A stretch of 64,000 nt of DNA. It comes from Oscillospiraceae bacterium. Lineage in GTDB: Bacteria > Bacillota > Clostridia > Oscillospirales > Oscillospiraceae. Shown one piece after another: positions 32,660-40,201 of the stretch. Position 1 is the first letter of the stretch, and each line of letters starts with the position of its first letter. The notes below the pieces were generated by a model. The model was not told the DNA's origin, searched no databases, and saw only the letters and a program-made list of their open reading frames with translations. The stretch lies in NCBI GenBank assembly GCA_017445875.1, contig JAFSRZ010000008.1, forward strand, positions 1-64,000, read 5' to 3'. A program made the position numbers and the translations under genes.

Positions 32660-34444
32660 TTGTTGATTCATCGGATATCCGCCGACTGGAAGGACGGTTC
32701 CGGCGGCACGTTGGAACTCCGCGACGGGCTGAACATTATCAACGCACAACAGCCGGATTGGGGCGAGGCCTTCTGTACGCTCCTGTACGGCGCGGACGAC
32801 AAAAGCCCCGAACGCGCCGAAATGGAGTGCGAAGTATCGGGACACACGCTGACGCTTACGCAAGACGGCGACGCGTTCCGCGTGTCGGGCGACGTGTCGG
32901 AAGAACTGACAGCGGACAAGCGCGGGGAAGTCCTGACAGGTGTCGGGCGTGAGGCTTACGAAAATCTGGCCTGTGTGGCGTGGGACACGGAAGCGGTCAC
33001 GGCGGAACCCGTGCGGGAAATCGAAAGCCGTCTGAGCCGCTTCGACGCCCGTATGGAGGAACTCGAACGCCGGGAGGCCACGCTAAATCGTGCCTTGCGC
33101 GGCACCGAAAGCGGACAGGCCGCGCCCGTGCCGGACGGCGTACCGGACTTGTACACGCTGACCGCCGCCTATGCCGCTATGAAACATAAGTTGGACGAGG
33201 ACAAGATACCGGAAATGGACGAGATTTCCCATTTGCGCGGTGCGATTGTCAATATCATGACCGCCGGGAAACAGCTCGACAAGGCCGAGGCCGAACAGGA
33301 AGCCGCCGAAAGTGTCCTTGCCGCCGCAAAGGCCGACGTGGACGCCACACGCTTCGCGGGCATGACCCCGGAAGAGGCCGAACAAAGTCCCCTGAAACTC
33401 CCGTTCCGTCCGGTCATTCCGAAATGGCTTGCGATTGCCTTCGGCGTGACAGTGGCGCTTGGAGCCTTGTTTTTGTTCCACAGTCCGGGGGCGTGGTATC
33501 CGCTGACATGGTTTCTGTACGTGGGACTGGGGATTCTGTCGGGGTGGCTTGTCCGGAAGTGGGACGAACGCTGGGTCATTGAGGCCGCCAAACGCCGGAA
33601 TCAGTGGGAATCGGACTTGGTCCGCTACGCGGAACTCTACCGCGTCATGGAGGAAGCGCGGGCGGCGGCTGATATCAAGATTGCCGCGACGGACAGTCTC
33701 CGGGAATCGCTCACGACCAACGAACGCGGCATTCTGCGGGAAATCCACCGTTTCGCGCCGGAGGTGTCGAGCATGCAGGAGGCCGACGAACAGTTAAGAC
33801 TCTGCGCCCGTCGCCGGAAGGAATTGTCGATTGCCGAGGCGGTTGTACGCAAGGCGGAGGCCTTGGAGGGCAAATCGGTTCCGGCGTTCGCCATTCTGGA
33901 ACAGCCGGACACCCGTCACGCCGCGACACCGCCGGAACGTGACCAGCTCATACAGGCCTTGAACGCGGTTCGGGAGGAACGTTCGGCGTTACGTCTGGAA
34001 ATCCGCCGCGACCGGGAGGAGCTTCACAAAAGCCGCGAGGCGGAAGAACAATTCTCCGAATCCCTCTGGAAACGCGCCCGCGTGTCGCTGGACACGCTGT
34101 CGGAAATCGAACCGGGTTTTCCGGCACTGGAACTTGTGTCGCGGTTCGCGGAACTGTTCCACGCGCTGACGGAATACCGCTACGCCGGGGAGAACCGTTT
34201 TCGGCTTGAGGTGCTGTCGGAACTCTGTTCGGGGGCGCTGTCCGATGAGTGGAAGGCGTACGCGGACTGTACCGCGCCGTTGAGTTTGTCGGTGTGTCTG
34301 GCCTGTTTTGAGCGCGTGTTCTCCGGGGACGCCCGCCCGCCGCTGTTGTTGCGGGACATCCCGCGAGGGTTCGGCGAGGCGTCCGCGACGGTGCTGGAAT
34401 CCATGTCCGACAATCGTCAAATTCTGTTCTTTGCCGCCGAATAA
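32660..34444 (+). CDS. Degenerate SMC/RecN-like (YhaN-type) membrane-inserted ATPase homologue lacking the P-loop
   Basis: A 594-residue protein. The N-terminus (GTLELRDGLNIINA) matches the start of AAA_23/YhaN-like ATPases. Where relatives have PNExGKST it reads QQPDWGEAF, so the Walker A is gone. Two coiled-coil arms (about 115-150 and 200-245, then 320-450) flank two transmembrane helices at about 258-300. The C-terminus LLLRDIPRGFGEASATVLE resembles a Walker B/D-loop with the acidic pair lost. It is probably not an ATPase. It starts at TTG 32660 after GGGGGG. The SbcD-like nuclease that usually accompanies such proteins is absent. Confidence 0.7.
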   Translation: MLIHRISADWKDGSGGTLELRDGLNIINAQQPDWGEAFCTLLYGADDKSPERAEMECEVSGHTLTLTQDGDAFRVSGDVSEELTADKRGEVLTGVGREAYENLACVAWDTEAVTAEPVREIESRLSRFDARMEELERREATLNRALRGTESGQAAPVPDGVPDLYTLTAAYAAMKHKLDEDKIPEMDEISHLRGAIVNIMTAGKQLDKAEAEQEAAESVLAAAKADVDATRFAGMTPEEAEQSPLKLPFRPVIPKWLAIAFGVTVALGALFLFHSPGAWYPLTWFLYVGLGILSGWLVRKWDERWVIEAAKRRNQWESDLVRYAELYRVMEEARAAADIKIAATDSLRESLTTNERGILREIHRFAPEVSSMQEADEQLRLCARRRKELSIAEAVVRKAEALEGKSVPAFAILEQPDTRHAATPPERDQLIQALNAVREERSALRLEIRRDREELHKSREAEEQFSESLWKRARVSLDTLSEIEPGFPALELVSRFAELFHALTEYRYAGENRFRLEVLSELCSGALSDEWKAYADCTAPLSLSVCLACFERVFSGDARPPLLLRDIPRGFGEASATVLESMSDNRQILFFAAE

Positions 34445-34448
34445 GTGA

Positions 34449-34476
34449 CGCCCTCCCAAATCCGGGAGGGCGTTTT
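34449..34476 (+). terminator. Strong terminator (possibly bidirectional)
   Basis: CGCCCTCCC pairs perfectly with GGGAGGGCG, followed by TTTTG. It lies between convergent genes. Confidence 0.85.
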
Positions 34477-34485
34477 GTTGGGATA

Positions 34486-35151
34486 TCACGCCTGAAGCAT
34501 GTCGCGGCCTCTATAGATAAACGTCACAATCTGGGCGCGGGTACAGCGTTTCGCCGGGGAAAACGTCGTTTCGGTCGTGCCGTTGGTCACGGAGTGTTTC
34601 ACAGCCCACGCAACGGCGTTCAGGGCGTCGGGGTCGTCGGGTACGTCCGTAAAGGCGAAGCCGTCCCCGTAGGCCTCCGGCGCGCCCGCCAGTTTCCACA
34701 GATACGTGACCGCTTGCAGACGCGTACAGTACGCGTACGGGTCGAACCCGGCGTCAGTCAGGCCCTTTTCGTAACTCCAGACCGCCGCCTGATAATAGTA
34801 GGCGTTCGTCTCGATATCCGCCGGGAAGGGGTTGTCGATACTCGGCGCGGGACTGCCGCACGCCCGCCACAGGAATGTTAAAATCTGCGCGTGCGTGCAA
34901 ATCGCGTACGGCGAAAAGGTCTTGGCGGTCGTGCCGTTGGTAATGGTCTGTTCGACGGCGTACAGAATCCCCGGCAGGAAGGGACTGTCCGCTTTCACGT
35001 CCTCGAAGGGGCTTTCCAGTTCTGACACGATTTCCGTTTCCGTAGCGGCGGCGGGAGGCGCTGTCTCGCTTTCCGCCACCAGTACCGGCACCGCAACCAG
35101 TACCAGCGACATCAGCAGGGCGTGGATGCGTTTGTGAATACGTTCTCTCAT
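34486..35151 (-). CDS. SLH-domain cell-surface protein
   Basis: A 221-residue secreted protein with a signal peptide (MRERIHKRIHALLMSLVLVA) followed by three S-layer homology modules. Typical SLH phrases are VEQTITNGTTAKTFSP, EKGLTDAGFDPYAYCTR and VKHSVTNGTTETTFSP, each with a following RAQ/HAQ-type helix. It has little else, so it is mainly a wall-binding unit. SLH domains bind pyruvylated secondary wall polymers. The ATG at 35151 follows AAAAGGAGAG. It begins 38 bp after the BspA-type gene and is probably co-transcribed with it. Confidence 0.9.
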   Translation of the reverse strand: MRERIHKRIHALLMSLVLVAVPVLVAESETAPPAAATETEIVSELESPFEDVKADSPFLPGILYAVEQTITNGTTAKTFSPYAICTHAQILTFLWRACGSPAPSIDNPFPADIETNAYYYQAAVWSYEKGLTDAGFDPYAYCTRLQAVTYLWKLAGAPEAYGDGFAFTDVPDDPDALNAVAWAVKHSVTNGTTETTFSPAKRCTRAQIVTFIYRGRDMLQA

Positions 35152-35189
35152 GTTGATTCTCTCCTTTTCTGCTTATATTCAAGGCTCGT

Positions 35190-37670
35190 TTAACGAACCA
35201 ACGAAACGCTGTCCGGCACAAAATCGCCTTTTATCAGAATCAGTTTCGCGGACGAGACATTTTCACATGCGGCGATATCCTGTCCGGCGGCGTTCCCGGC
35301 GTTCCAGACATACAGCGCTGACATTTGTTGCTTTTCGTCGTACAGAGTAAGGAACAGTTGCGCGTTGTCCGAAAGCGTACTGTCCGGCTTGACGCCCTTG
35401 GCACCGCCGCGCAGGTCGGACAGCGTGACCACCTTCCCGGACAGCGTGAGGAGTTGCACGGGCGGGACGGGTTCCGGGGAAAAATAACCGGGGTTGGCAA
35501 TACGGGCGTAGGCGGCGTCGACATGCGCGGCACTGTAGGCCGTCCCGGAAGCGCCGACAAGCGCCGTACAGTTCAGGAACATGTTTTCAGACTTGGCGTC
35601 GGACTTGACCGTGAACTTGTCCGAAGCGTAGATTGTTTTCAGCTTGGCGCAGCCGGAGAACATGGAGGACATGTCGGACACTTTATCGGTCTTGAAGTCG
35701 CTGATATCCAGTTCCGTCAGCGCCGAACAGCCACAAAACATTTCTTTCATCGTTGTGACGGCGGCAGTATTGAAGCCGCTTAAATTCAGTTCGTTCAACC
35801 CGGAACAGTCTTTGAACATATACGACATATCCGTGACATTGGCGGTCAAAAACGCGCCGGCATCCAGCGAGTGCAGGCCGGAACAATTTTCAAACATGGC
35901 GGACATGGACTGTGTTTTCAGCGTGTTGAAGCGGCTTACGTCCAGTTCGTTCAGGCCGGAACAGTTTTTGAACATAAACGAAATATTCGTAACATTCGCC
36001 GTATTGAAACTGTGGATATCCAGCGATTTCAGCCCCGAACAGCCGTGGAACATCATGCACATGTCCGTGACTTTGGAGGTGTCGAAGCCGCTCAAATTCA
36101 GCATTGTCAAGCCGGAACAGTTGAGGAACGTCCGGGACATAGCCGTGACATTGGATGTGTCGAAGTTATGCAAATCCAACTCCGTCAGGGACGAACAGCA
36201 CCAGAACATCCACGACATATCCGTGACCTTGGACGTGTTGAAGTTGCGCAAGTCCAGCGCTTTCAGGGCGAAACAGCCATAAAACATGCTGTGCATTGTC
36301 GTAAGGGAGGACGTGTCAAAGCCGCTGATGTCCAGCGATTCCAGCGCCGAACAGCCGCGGAACATGACGGACATGTCCGTGACTTTGGACGTATTCCAGC
36401 CGCTCAAATCCAGTGATTTCAGCCCCGAACAGTCGCAGAACATGAGGCTCATATTCGTGACGTTTTTCGTACGCAGTCCGCTGAGGTTCAGCGATTCAAG
36501 CCCCGTACAACCGAGGAACATTTGGCTCATATTCGTGACGTTGGAAGTATTAGCGTTACTCAGATTCAGCGATTTCAGACCCGGACAGTACGCGAACATC
36601 ATCAGCATATTCGTAACGCTGGAAGCGTCGAAACGGCTCAAATCCAGCGTCGTCAGACCCGAACAGCCGAGAAACATGCGCTCCATGTTTGTGACCTTGG
36701 ATGTGTCGAAGCTGTGTACATCCAGCGTCGCCAGTCCCCCGCAGTGCGAGAACATCCACGACATATCCGTAACGTTGGACGTGTTGAAGTTGCTTACGTC
36801 CAACGCTTTCAGCCCCGAACAACCGTAAAACATACAATTCATATTTGTGACTTTAGATGTGTCGAAGTGGCTTAAATCCAGCGTTTTCAGCCCTGAACAG
36901 CCGTAAAACATCATGGACATATCTGTAACTTTGGACGTGTCAAAATGACTGATATCCAGCGATTTCAGGCCGGAACAGTTCGTGAACATACGATTCATAT
37001 TTGTGACATTGGATGTGTCGAAACAGCTTAAATCCAGCGTTGTCAGTCCTGAACATTCGTAAAACATCCAGCCCATGTCCGTAACTTTGGACGTGTCGAA
37101 GTTGCGGACATCCAGTTCCGTCAGACTGGAACAGCCTTGAAACATGCAGGCTGTATCCGTGGCGTTGCGGGTGTCGAAGTGGCTCACGTCCAGCGATTTC
37201 AGGCCGGAGCAGTTCCAGAACATCCATTTTGTCGTTGTGACATTGGACGTGTCGAAGCCGCTTACGTCCAGCGCTTTCAGTTCCGAACATGCCGCGAACA
37301 TCCACAGCATGCTTGTGGTTTGGGATGTGTCCAGCAGGTTCAGGTTCCAGAAAGATTCCAGAGACGAAAAGTCGTGGAACCAGTGCGCGGTGGAATGCGG
37401 CTGCACGGTGTCGGCGAACGCGACACGCGTCACGGCGGAAGCGGCCTCGTGCCACGGAACATCCTCCACCTTGTCGTAACCGTCCAGCGACACGGGGTAT
37501 TTGGCTTGAAGCTGTCGCCCGGATTCGGGGGTGTCGCCGCGCTGGAAAACAAGCGTCTTGTCGGCGTAGAGAAGCGCGTAGAAACCGGCTTGCGTGTCCG
37601 TCGCGGCGGCGGCGTACGGGGAGAACAGCGCGAACAGGAAAAGAAACAGTGTCAGCGCGTACTTTTTCAT
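35190..37670 (-). CDS. BspA-type surface protein with 22 DUF285 repeats
   Basis: An 826-residue secreted protein. A signal peptide (MKKYALTLFLFLFALFSPYA) precedes an N-terminal ~90-residue cap with QRGDTPESGRQ. About 22 tandem 26-residue repeats (residues ~112-685) follow the pattern LDxSxFDTSxVTDMxxMFxxCSGLKx. After a capping ASDKFTV unit and a TAYSAAHVDAAYARI segment comes a C-terminal beta-rich domain (about 735-826). DUF285 repeats are solenoids used in adhesion or matrix binding. It has no anchor of its own; the next gene supplies SLH modules. It starts 12 bp after the AI-2E-family gene. Confidence 0.92.
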   Translation of the reverse strand: MKKYALTLFLFLFALFSPYAAAATDTQAGFYALLYADKTLVFQRGDTPESGRQLQAKYPVSLDGYDKVEDVPWHEAASAVTRVAFADTVQPHSTAHWFHDFSSLESFWNLNLLDTSQTTSMLWMFAACSELKALDVSGFDTSNVTTTKWMFWNCSGLKSLDVSHFDTRNATDTACMFQGCSSLTELDVRNFDTSKVTDMGWMFYECSGLTTLDLSCFDTSNVTNMNRMFTNCSGLKSLDISHFDTSKVTDMSMMFYGCSGLKTLDLSHFDTSKVTNMNCMFYGCSGLKALDVSNFNTSNVTDMSWMFSHCGGLATLDVHSFDTSKVTNMERMFLGCSGLTTLDLSRFDASSVTNMLMMFAYCPGLKSLNLSNANTSNVTNMSQMFLGCTGLESLNLSGLRTKNVTNMSLMFCDCSGLKSLDLSGWNTSKVTDMSVMFRGCSALESLDISGFDTSSLTTMHSMFYGCFALKALDLRNFNTSKVTDMSWMFWCCSSLTELDLHNFDTSNVTAMSRTFLNCSGLTMLNLSGFDTSKVTDMCMMFHGCSGLKSLDIHSFNTANVTNISFMFKNCSGLNELDVSRFNTLKTQSMSAMFENCSGLHSLDAGAFLTANVTDMSYMFKDCSGLNELNLSGFNTAAVTTMKEMFCGCSALTELDISDFKTDKVSDMSSMFSGCAKLKTIYASDKFTVKSDAKSENMFLNCTALVGASGTAYSAAHVDAAYARIANPGYFSPEPVPPVQLLTLSGKVVTLSDLRGGAKGVKPDSTLSDNAQLFLTLYDEKQQMSALYVWNAGNAAGQDIAACENVSSAKLILIKGDFVPDSVSLVR

Positions 37671-37682
37671 GGTGGATTCTCC

Positions 37683-39032
37683 TTACAATTCATCTTTCTT
37701 GGGCTTTTCTTGTTCCTTTGTACTTTCCTTGCCGATACGAAATTCCTCCTTGCCAATCCGTATCACAAGCGGCGGACGGGGCTTGAGGTCGTGGAACGGT
37801 TTCACGGGGCGGGGTTCACGGTTGACTTTCGCGTAGGCCATTAAATCCGTGGGAAGGTTGCGCTCTCCGAGGCGCTGACGTATCACGAAGTCCCCCGCGT
37901 ACCGCAGACACGCGCACACCGGCACCCCGAAAAACATACCCGCCACCCCGAAGAAACTGCCGCCTACCAAAATGGCGATAATCACCCACAGACTGGAAAG
38001 CCCCGTCTGGTCGCCGATAATTTTCGGCCCGATGACATTGCCGTCCAACTGTTGGAGCGCCAGCACAAAGACCGTAAAGTACAGCGCCTGCATGGGCGAT
38101 ACCAGCAGAATCAGAAACACACTCGGAATCGCGCCCAAGAACGGCCCGAAAAACGGGATAATGTTCGTGACGCCGATAAACACGGAAATCAGCGGCGTAT
38201 AGGGGAAGTCCAGAAGCGAACAGCCGATGAAACATAAAATGCCGATTATCAGGGAATCCAGCAGTTTTCCGCGCACGAACCCGGCAAAGATACTGTCCAC
38301 GCGCCGCGCCGCCCGGAGAATCCAGCGGACATTTTCCCGCGAGAACAGGCCGTACAGAATCCGGCGTCCGCTGGCGGCACACTGTTCTTTCGTGCCTAAG
38401 AAGTAGATGGAGACAATGATACCAATCAGCAGATTTTTCAGAAATGTCATGAAACTTATCATGCCGCGCCCGGCGGCGGCCATGAGGCTTTGCAACTGGG
38501 AGAGCATATCCGTGATATAGGTTTCAATCTGCGTGTAGATGTCCTGCATGCGTTCGCTGAGCCAGATTTCCGTTTCCGGGAAGCGCTCGAAAAGCATGCC
38601 AATCCAGCCGTTGATAGTGTGATAGTACGTCTCCAAGTTCGACGCCAGTTGAATGACACTCTTGTAGAGTTCGGGCAGGAGTATCGAGAGCAGTAAATAG
38701 ACCAGTATCGACACTATCAGCCACACTATCAGGATACTGTATATCCGGGCGCTGGTCGAGGACAGTTTCCCCTCTTTGCGGGCTTTGCGGAGGGAGTCGA
38801 AAAACAGCCAGCCCTCAAAGAAGTTAATCGCGGGCGCGAGCATATACGACAGGAACGCGCCGTAGATAATGGGCATGAACGCCTCACAGAACTGTGACCA
38901 GAGGCGCGGGAGCTGTTTCGTGCCAAAGAAGGTGTCGAAAAACAACAGAATGGCGGCGACTGTCCCGAACGCGGCGATACCGATTTTGATATAGGCGGCG
39001 TGGTCTGTGTTGTTGGAACTGTTCTGCGGCAA
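37683..39032 (-). CDS. AI-2E transporter (PerM/YtvI) family permease
   Basis: Polytopic membrane protein (449 aa) of the AI-2E/PerM family, whose members export autoinducer-2 or act as Na+(Li+)/H+ antiporters. The family layout is seen: two or three N-terminal helices, a long extracytoplasmic helical segment (about 110-200), then a dense C-terminal membrane block with NIIPFFGPFLGAIPSVF, QQLDGNVIGPKI and LGERNL. The start is a TTG at 39032, with AAGGG about 8 nt upstream. The C-terminal ~60 residues are a charged, Lys/Glu-rich cytoplasmic tail. It heads an operon with the BspA-type and SLH genes. Confidence 0.9.
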   Translation of the reverse strand: MPQNSSNNTDHAAYIKIGIAAFGTVAAILLFFDTFFGTKQLPRLWSQFCEAFMPIIYGAFLSYMLAPAINFFEGWLFFDSLRKARKEGKLSSTSARIYSILIVWLIVSILVYLLLSILLPELYKSVIQLASNLETYYHTINGWIGMLFERFPETEIWLSERMQDIYTQIETYITDMLSQLQSLMAAAGRGMISFMTFLKNLLIGIIVSIYFLGTKEQCAASGRRILYGLFSRENVRWILRAARRVDSIFAGFVRGKLLDSLIIGILCFIGCSLLDFPYTPLISVFIGVTNIIPFFGPFLGAIPSVFLILLVSPMQALYFTVFVLALQQLDGNVIGPKIIGDQTGLSSLWVIIAILVGGSFFGVAGMFFGVPVCACLRYAGDFVIRQRLGERNLPTDLMAYAKVNREPRPVKPFHDLKPRPPLVIRIGKEEFRIGKESTKEQEKPKKDEL

Positions 39033-39082
39033 AGTAAATCCCTTCTTCCGCGTGATATGCGCGCCGGAGGCGCTACAGGAGA

Positions 39083-39111
39083 ATTATACACTTTCTTCCA
39101 TGGAATTGCAA
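39083..39111 (-). promoter_or_regulatory. Promoter of the permease-BspA-SLH operon
   Basis: On the minus strand TTGCAA (39111-39106), 17-bp spacer, TATAAT (39088-39083). The -35 box is shared with the divergent plus-strand promoter. Confidence 0.75.
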
Positions 39112-39134
39112 TCCCGTTTTTCGTGTGCTATACT
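39106..39134 (+). promoter_or_regulatory. Promoter of the lipid kinase gene, sharing its -35 with the divergent promoter
   Basis: TTGCAA (39106-39111, palindromic), 17-bp spacer ending TGTGC, TATACT (39129-39134). Confidence 0.75.
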
Positions 39135-39170
39135 GTGCGGAAAATACGTGCGAACAGGGAGAGATTGGTT

Positions 39171-40064
39171 ATGGACGCGCAGGAAAAGAAACTGCTGATG
39201 ATTGTCAACCCCCGCGCCGGGAAAAACAAGTCACGCGGGCCGCTCTACGACGCCGCCGCGATATTCTCCGGCAACGGCTATCTTGTCAAAATTCACAACA
39301 CGGTCGCGCCCGGCGACGCCCGCGACTGTGCCCGCCGCGAGGGCGGACATTATGACGCCGTGGTAGCCGTCGGCGGCGACGGCACCTTAAACGAAGTTGT
39401 CACGGGCTTGATGAAGCTGGACGCCCCGCCGCCGCTGGGCTATCTGCCGCAGGGAAGCACCAACGATTTCGCGGCAAGTCTGAAACTGTCGCAAGACCCC
39501 GCCGAGGCCGCCATGACCGTCGCGCAAAGTCCCGGACGCCGTCTCGATATCGGACAGTGGAACCGGCGTTATTTCGTATACGTGGCGTCATTCGGGGCGT
39601 TCACGCGAAGCTCGTACTCCGCCCCGCAGAATGTCAAGAACGCCCTCGGACATTTCGCGTATCTGCTGGAAGGCGTCAAGGACTTGGACAGTCTCCGCCC
39701 GTACCCAATCCGTCTGACCGCCGACGGCGAAACCTTGGACGGGGAATATCTGTTCGGCGCGATATGTAACACGCTGTCCATAGGCGGCATTGTCAAGCTC
39801 ACCCCGGAACAGGTCGCGTTAGACGACGGACTGTTTGAACTGCTCCTGATTTCGAATCCGCGCACCCCCGCCGACTTGCAGGACTTAATGGTATCGTTCA
39901 TGAATCAGGACTACACCGGGAAGGGGTTAATATTCCGGCACGCGGCGTCAATTCACGTGGAAACGTCGGACGTGTTGCCGTGGTCGCTGGACGGCGAGTA
40001 CGCGCCGGGCGTCCCGTCGGTGGATATCGCCAACCGGCGTCAGGCGCTGTCCATGCTGTTGTGA
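39171..40064 (+). CDS. Diacylglycerol/lipid kinase (DagK/YegS family)
   Basis: A 297-residue kinase with the DAGK catalytic fold. VNPRAGKNK is the first conserved loop, VGGDGTLNEVVTGL is the nucleotide-binding GGDGT motif, and GYLPQGSTNDFAASL is the third. The C-terminal beta-domain ends in WSLDGEYAPG. Such enzymes return diacylglycerol from lipoteichoic acid or polymer synthesis to phosphatidic acid. The ATG at 39171 has GGGAGAG upstream. It is monocistronic, ending at a terminator. Confidence 0.92.
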   Translation: MDAQEKKLLMIVNPRAGKNKSRGPLYDAAAIFSGNGYLVKIHNTVAPGDARDCARREGGHYDAVVAVGGDGTLNEVVTGLMKLDAPPPLGYLPQGSTNDFAASLKLSQDPAEAAMTVAQSPGRRLDIGQWNRRYFVYVASFGAFTRSSYSAPQNVKNALGHFAYLLEGVKDLDSLRPYPIRLTADGETLDGEYLFGAICNTLSIGGIVKLTPEQVALDDGLFELLLISNPRTPADLQDLMVSFMNQDYTGKGLIFRHAASIHVETSDVLPWSLDGEYAPGVPSVDIANRRQALSMLL

Positions 40065-40073
40065 AGGAAGTCG

Positions 40074-40111
40074 CGCCCCTCTTGGTCGTCTGACGGCGGC
40101 GCGGAGGGGCG
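40074..40111 (+). terminator. Terminator of the lipid kinase gene
   Basis: CGCCCCTC pairs with GAGGGGCG, followed by TTTAC, 10 bp after the stop. Confidence 0.65.
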
Positions 40112-40121
40112 TTTACAAGTG

Positions 40122-40150
40122 TTGCAATACAGGGAAAATTGTGCTATCAT
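40122..40150 (+). promoter_or_regulatory. Promoter of the RCC1-repeat gene
   Basis: TTGCAA, 17-bp spacer ending TGTGC, TATCAT, 52 bp before the GTG start. Confidence 0.7.
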
Positions 40151-40201
40151 GTCAGTAAGTACGACGCGCAAACCATGCGGTAAATTGTGGAGGTGTAGCC
40201 T

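Noticed and set aside
35871..36828. Several plus-strand repeat-like frames opposite the BspA-type gene
   Set aside because: They are antisense readings of the 78-bp DUF285 repeats with no start signals.
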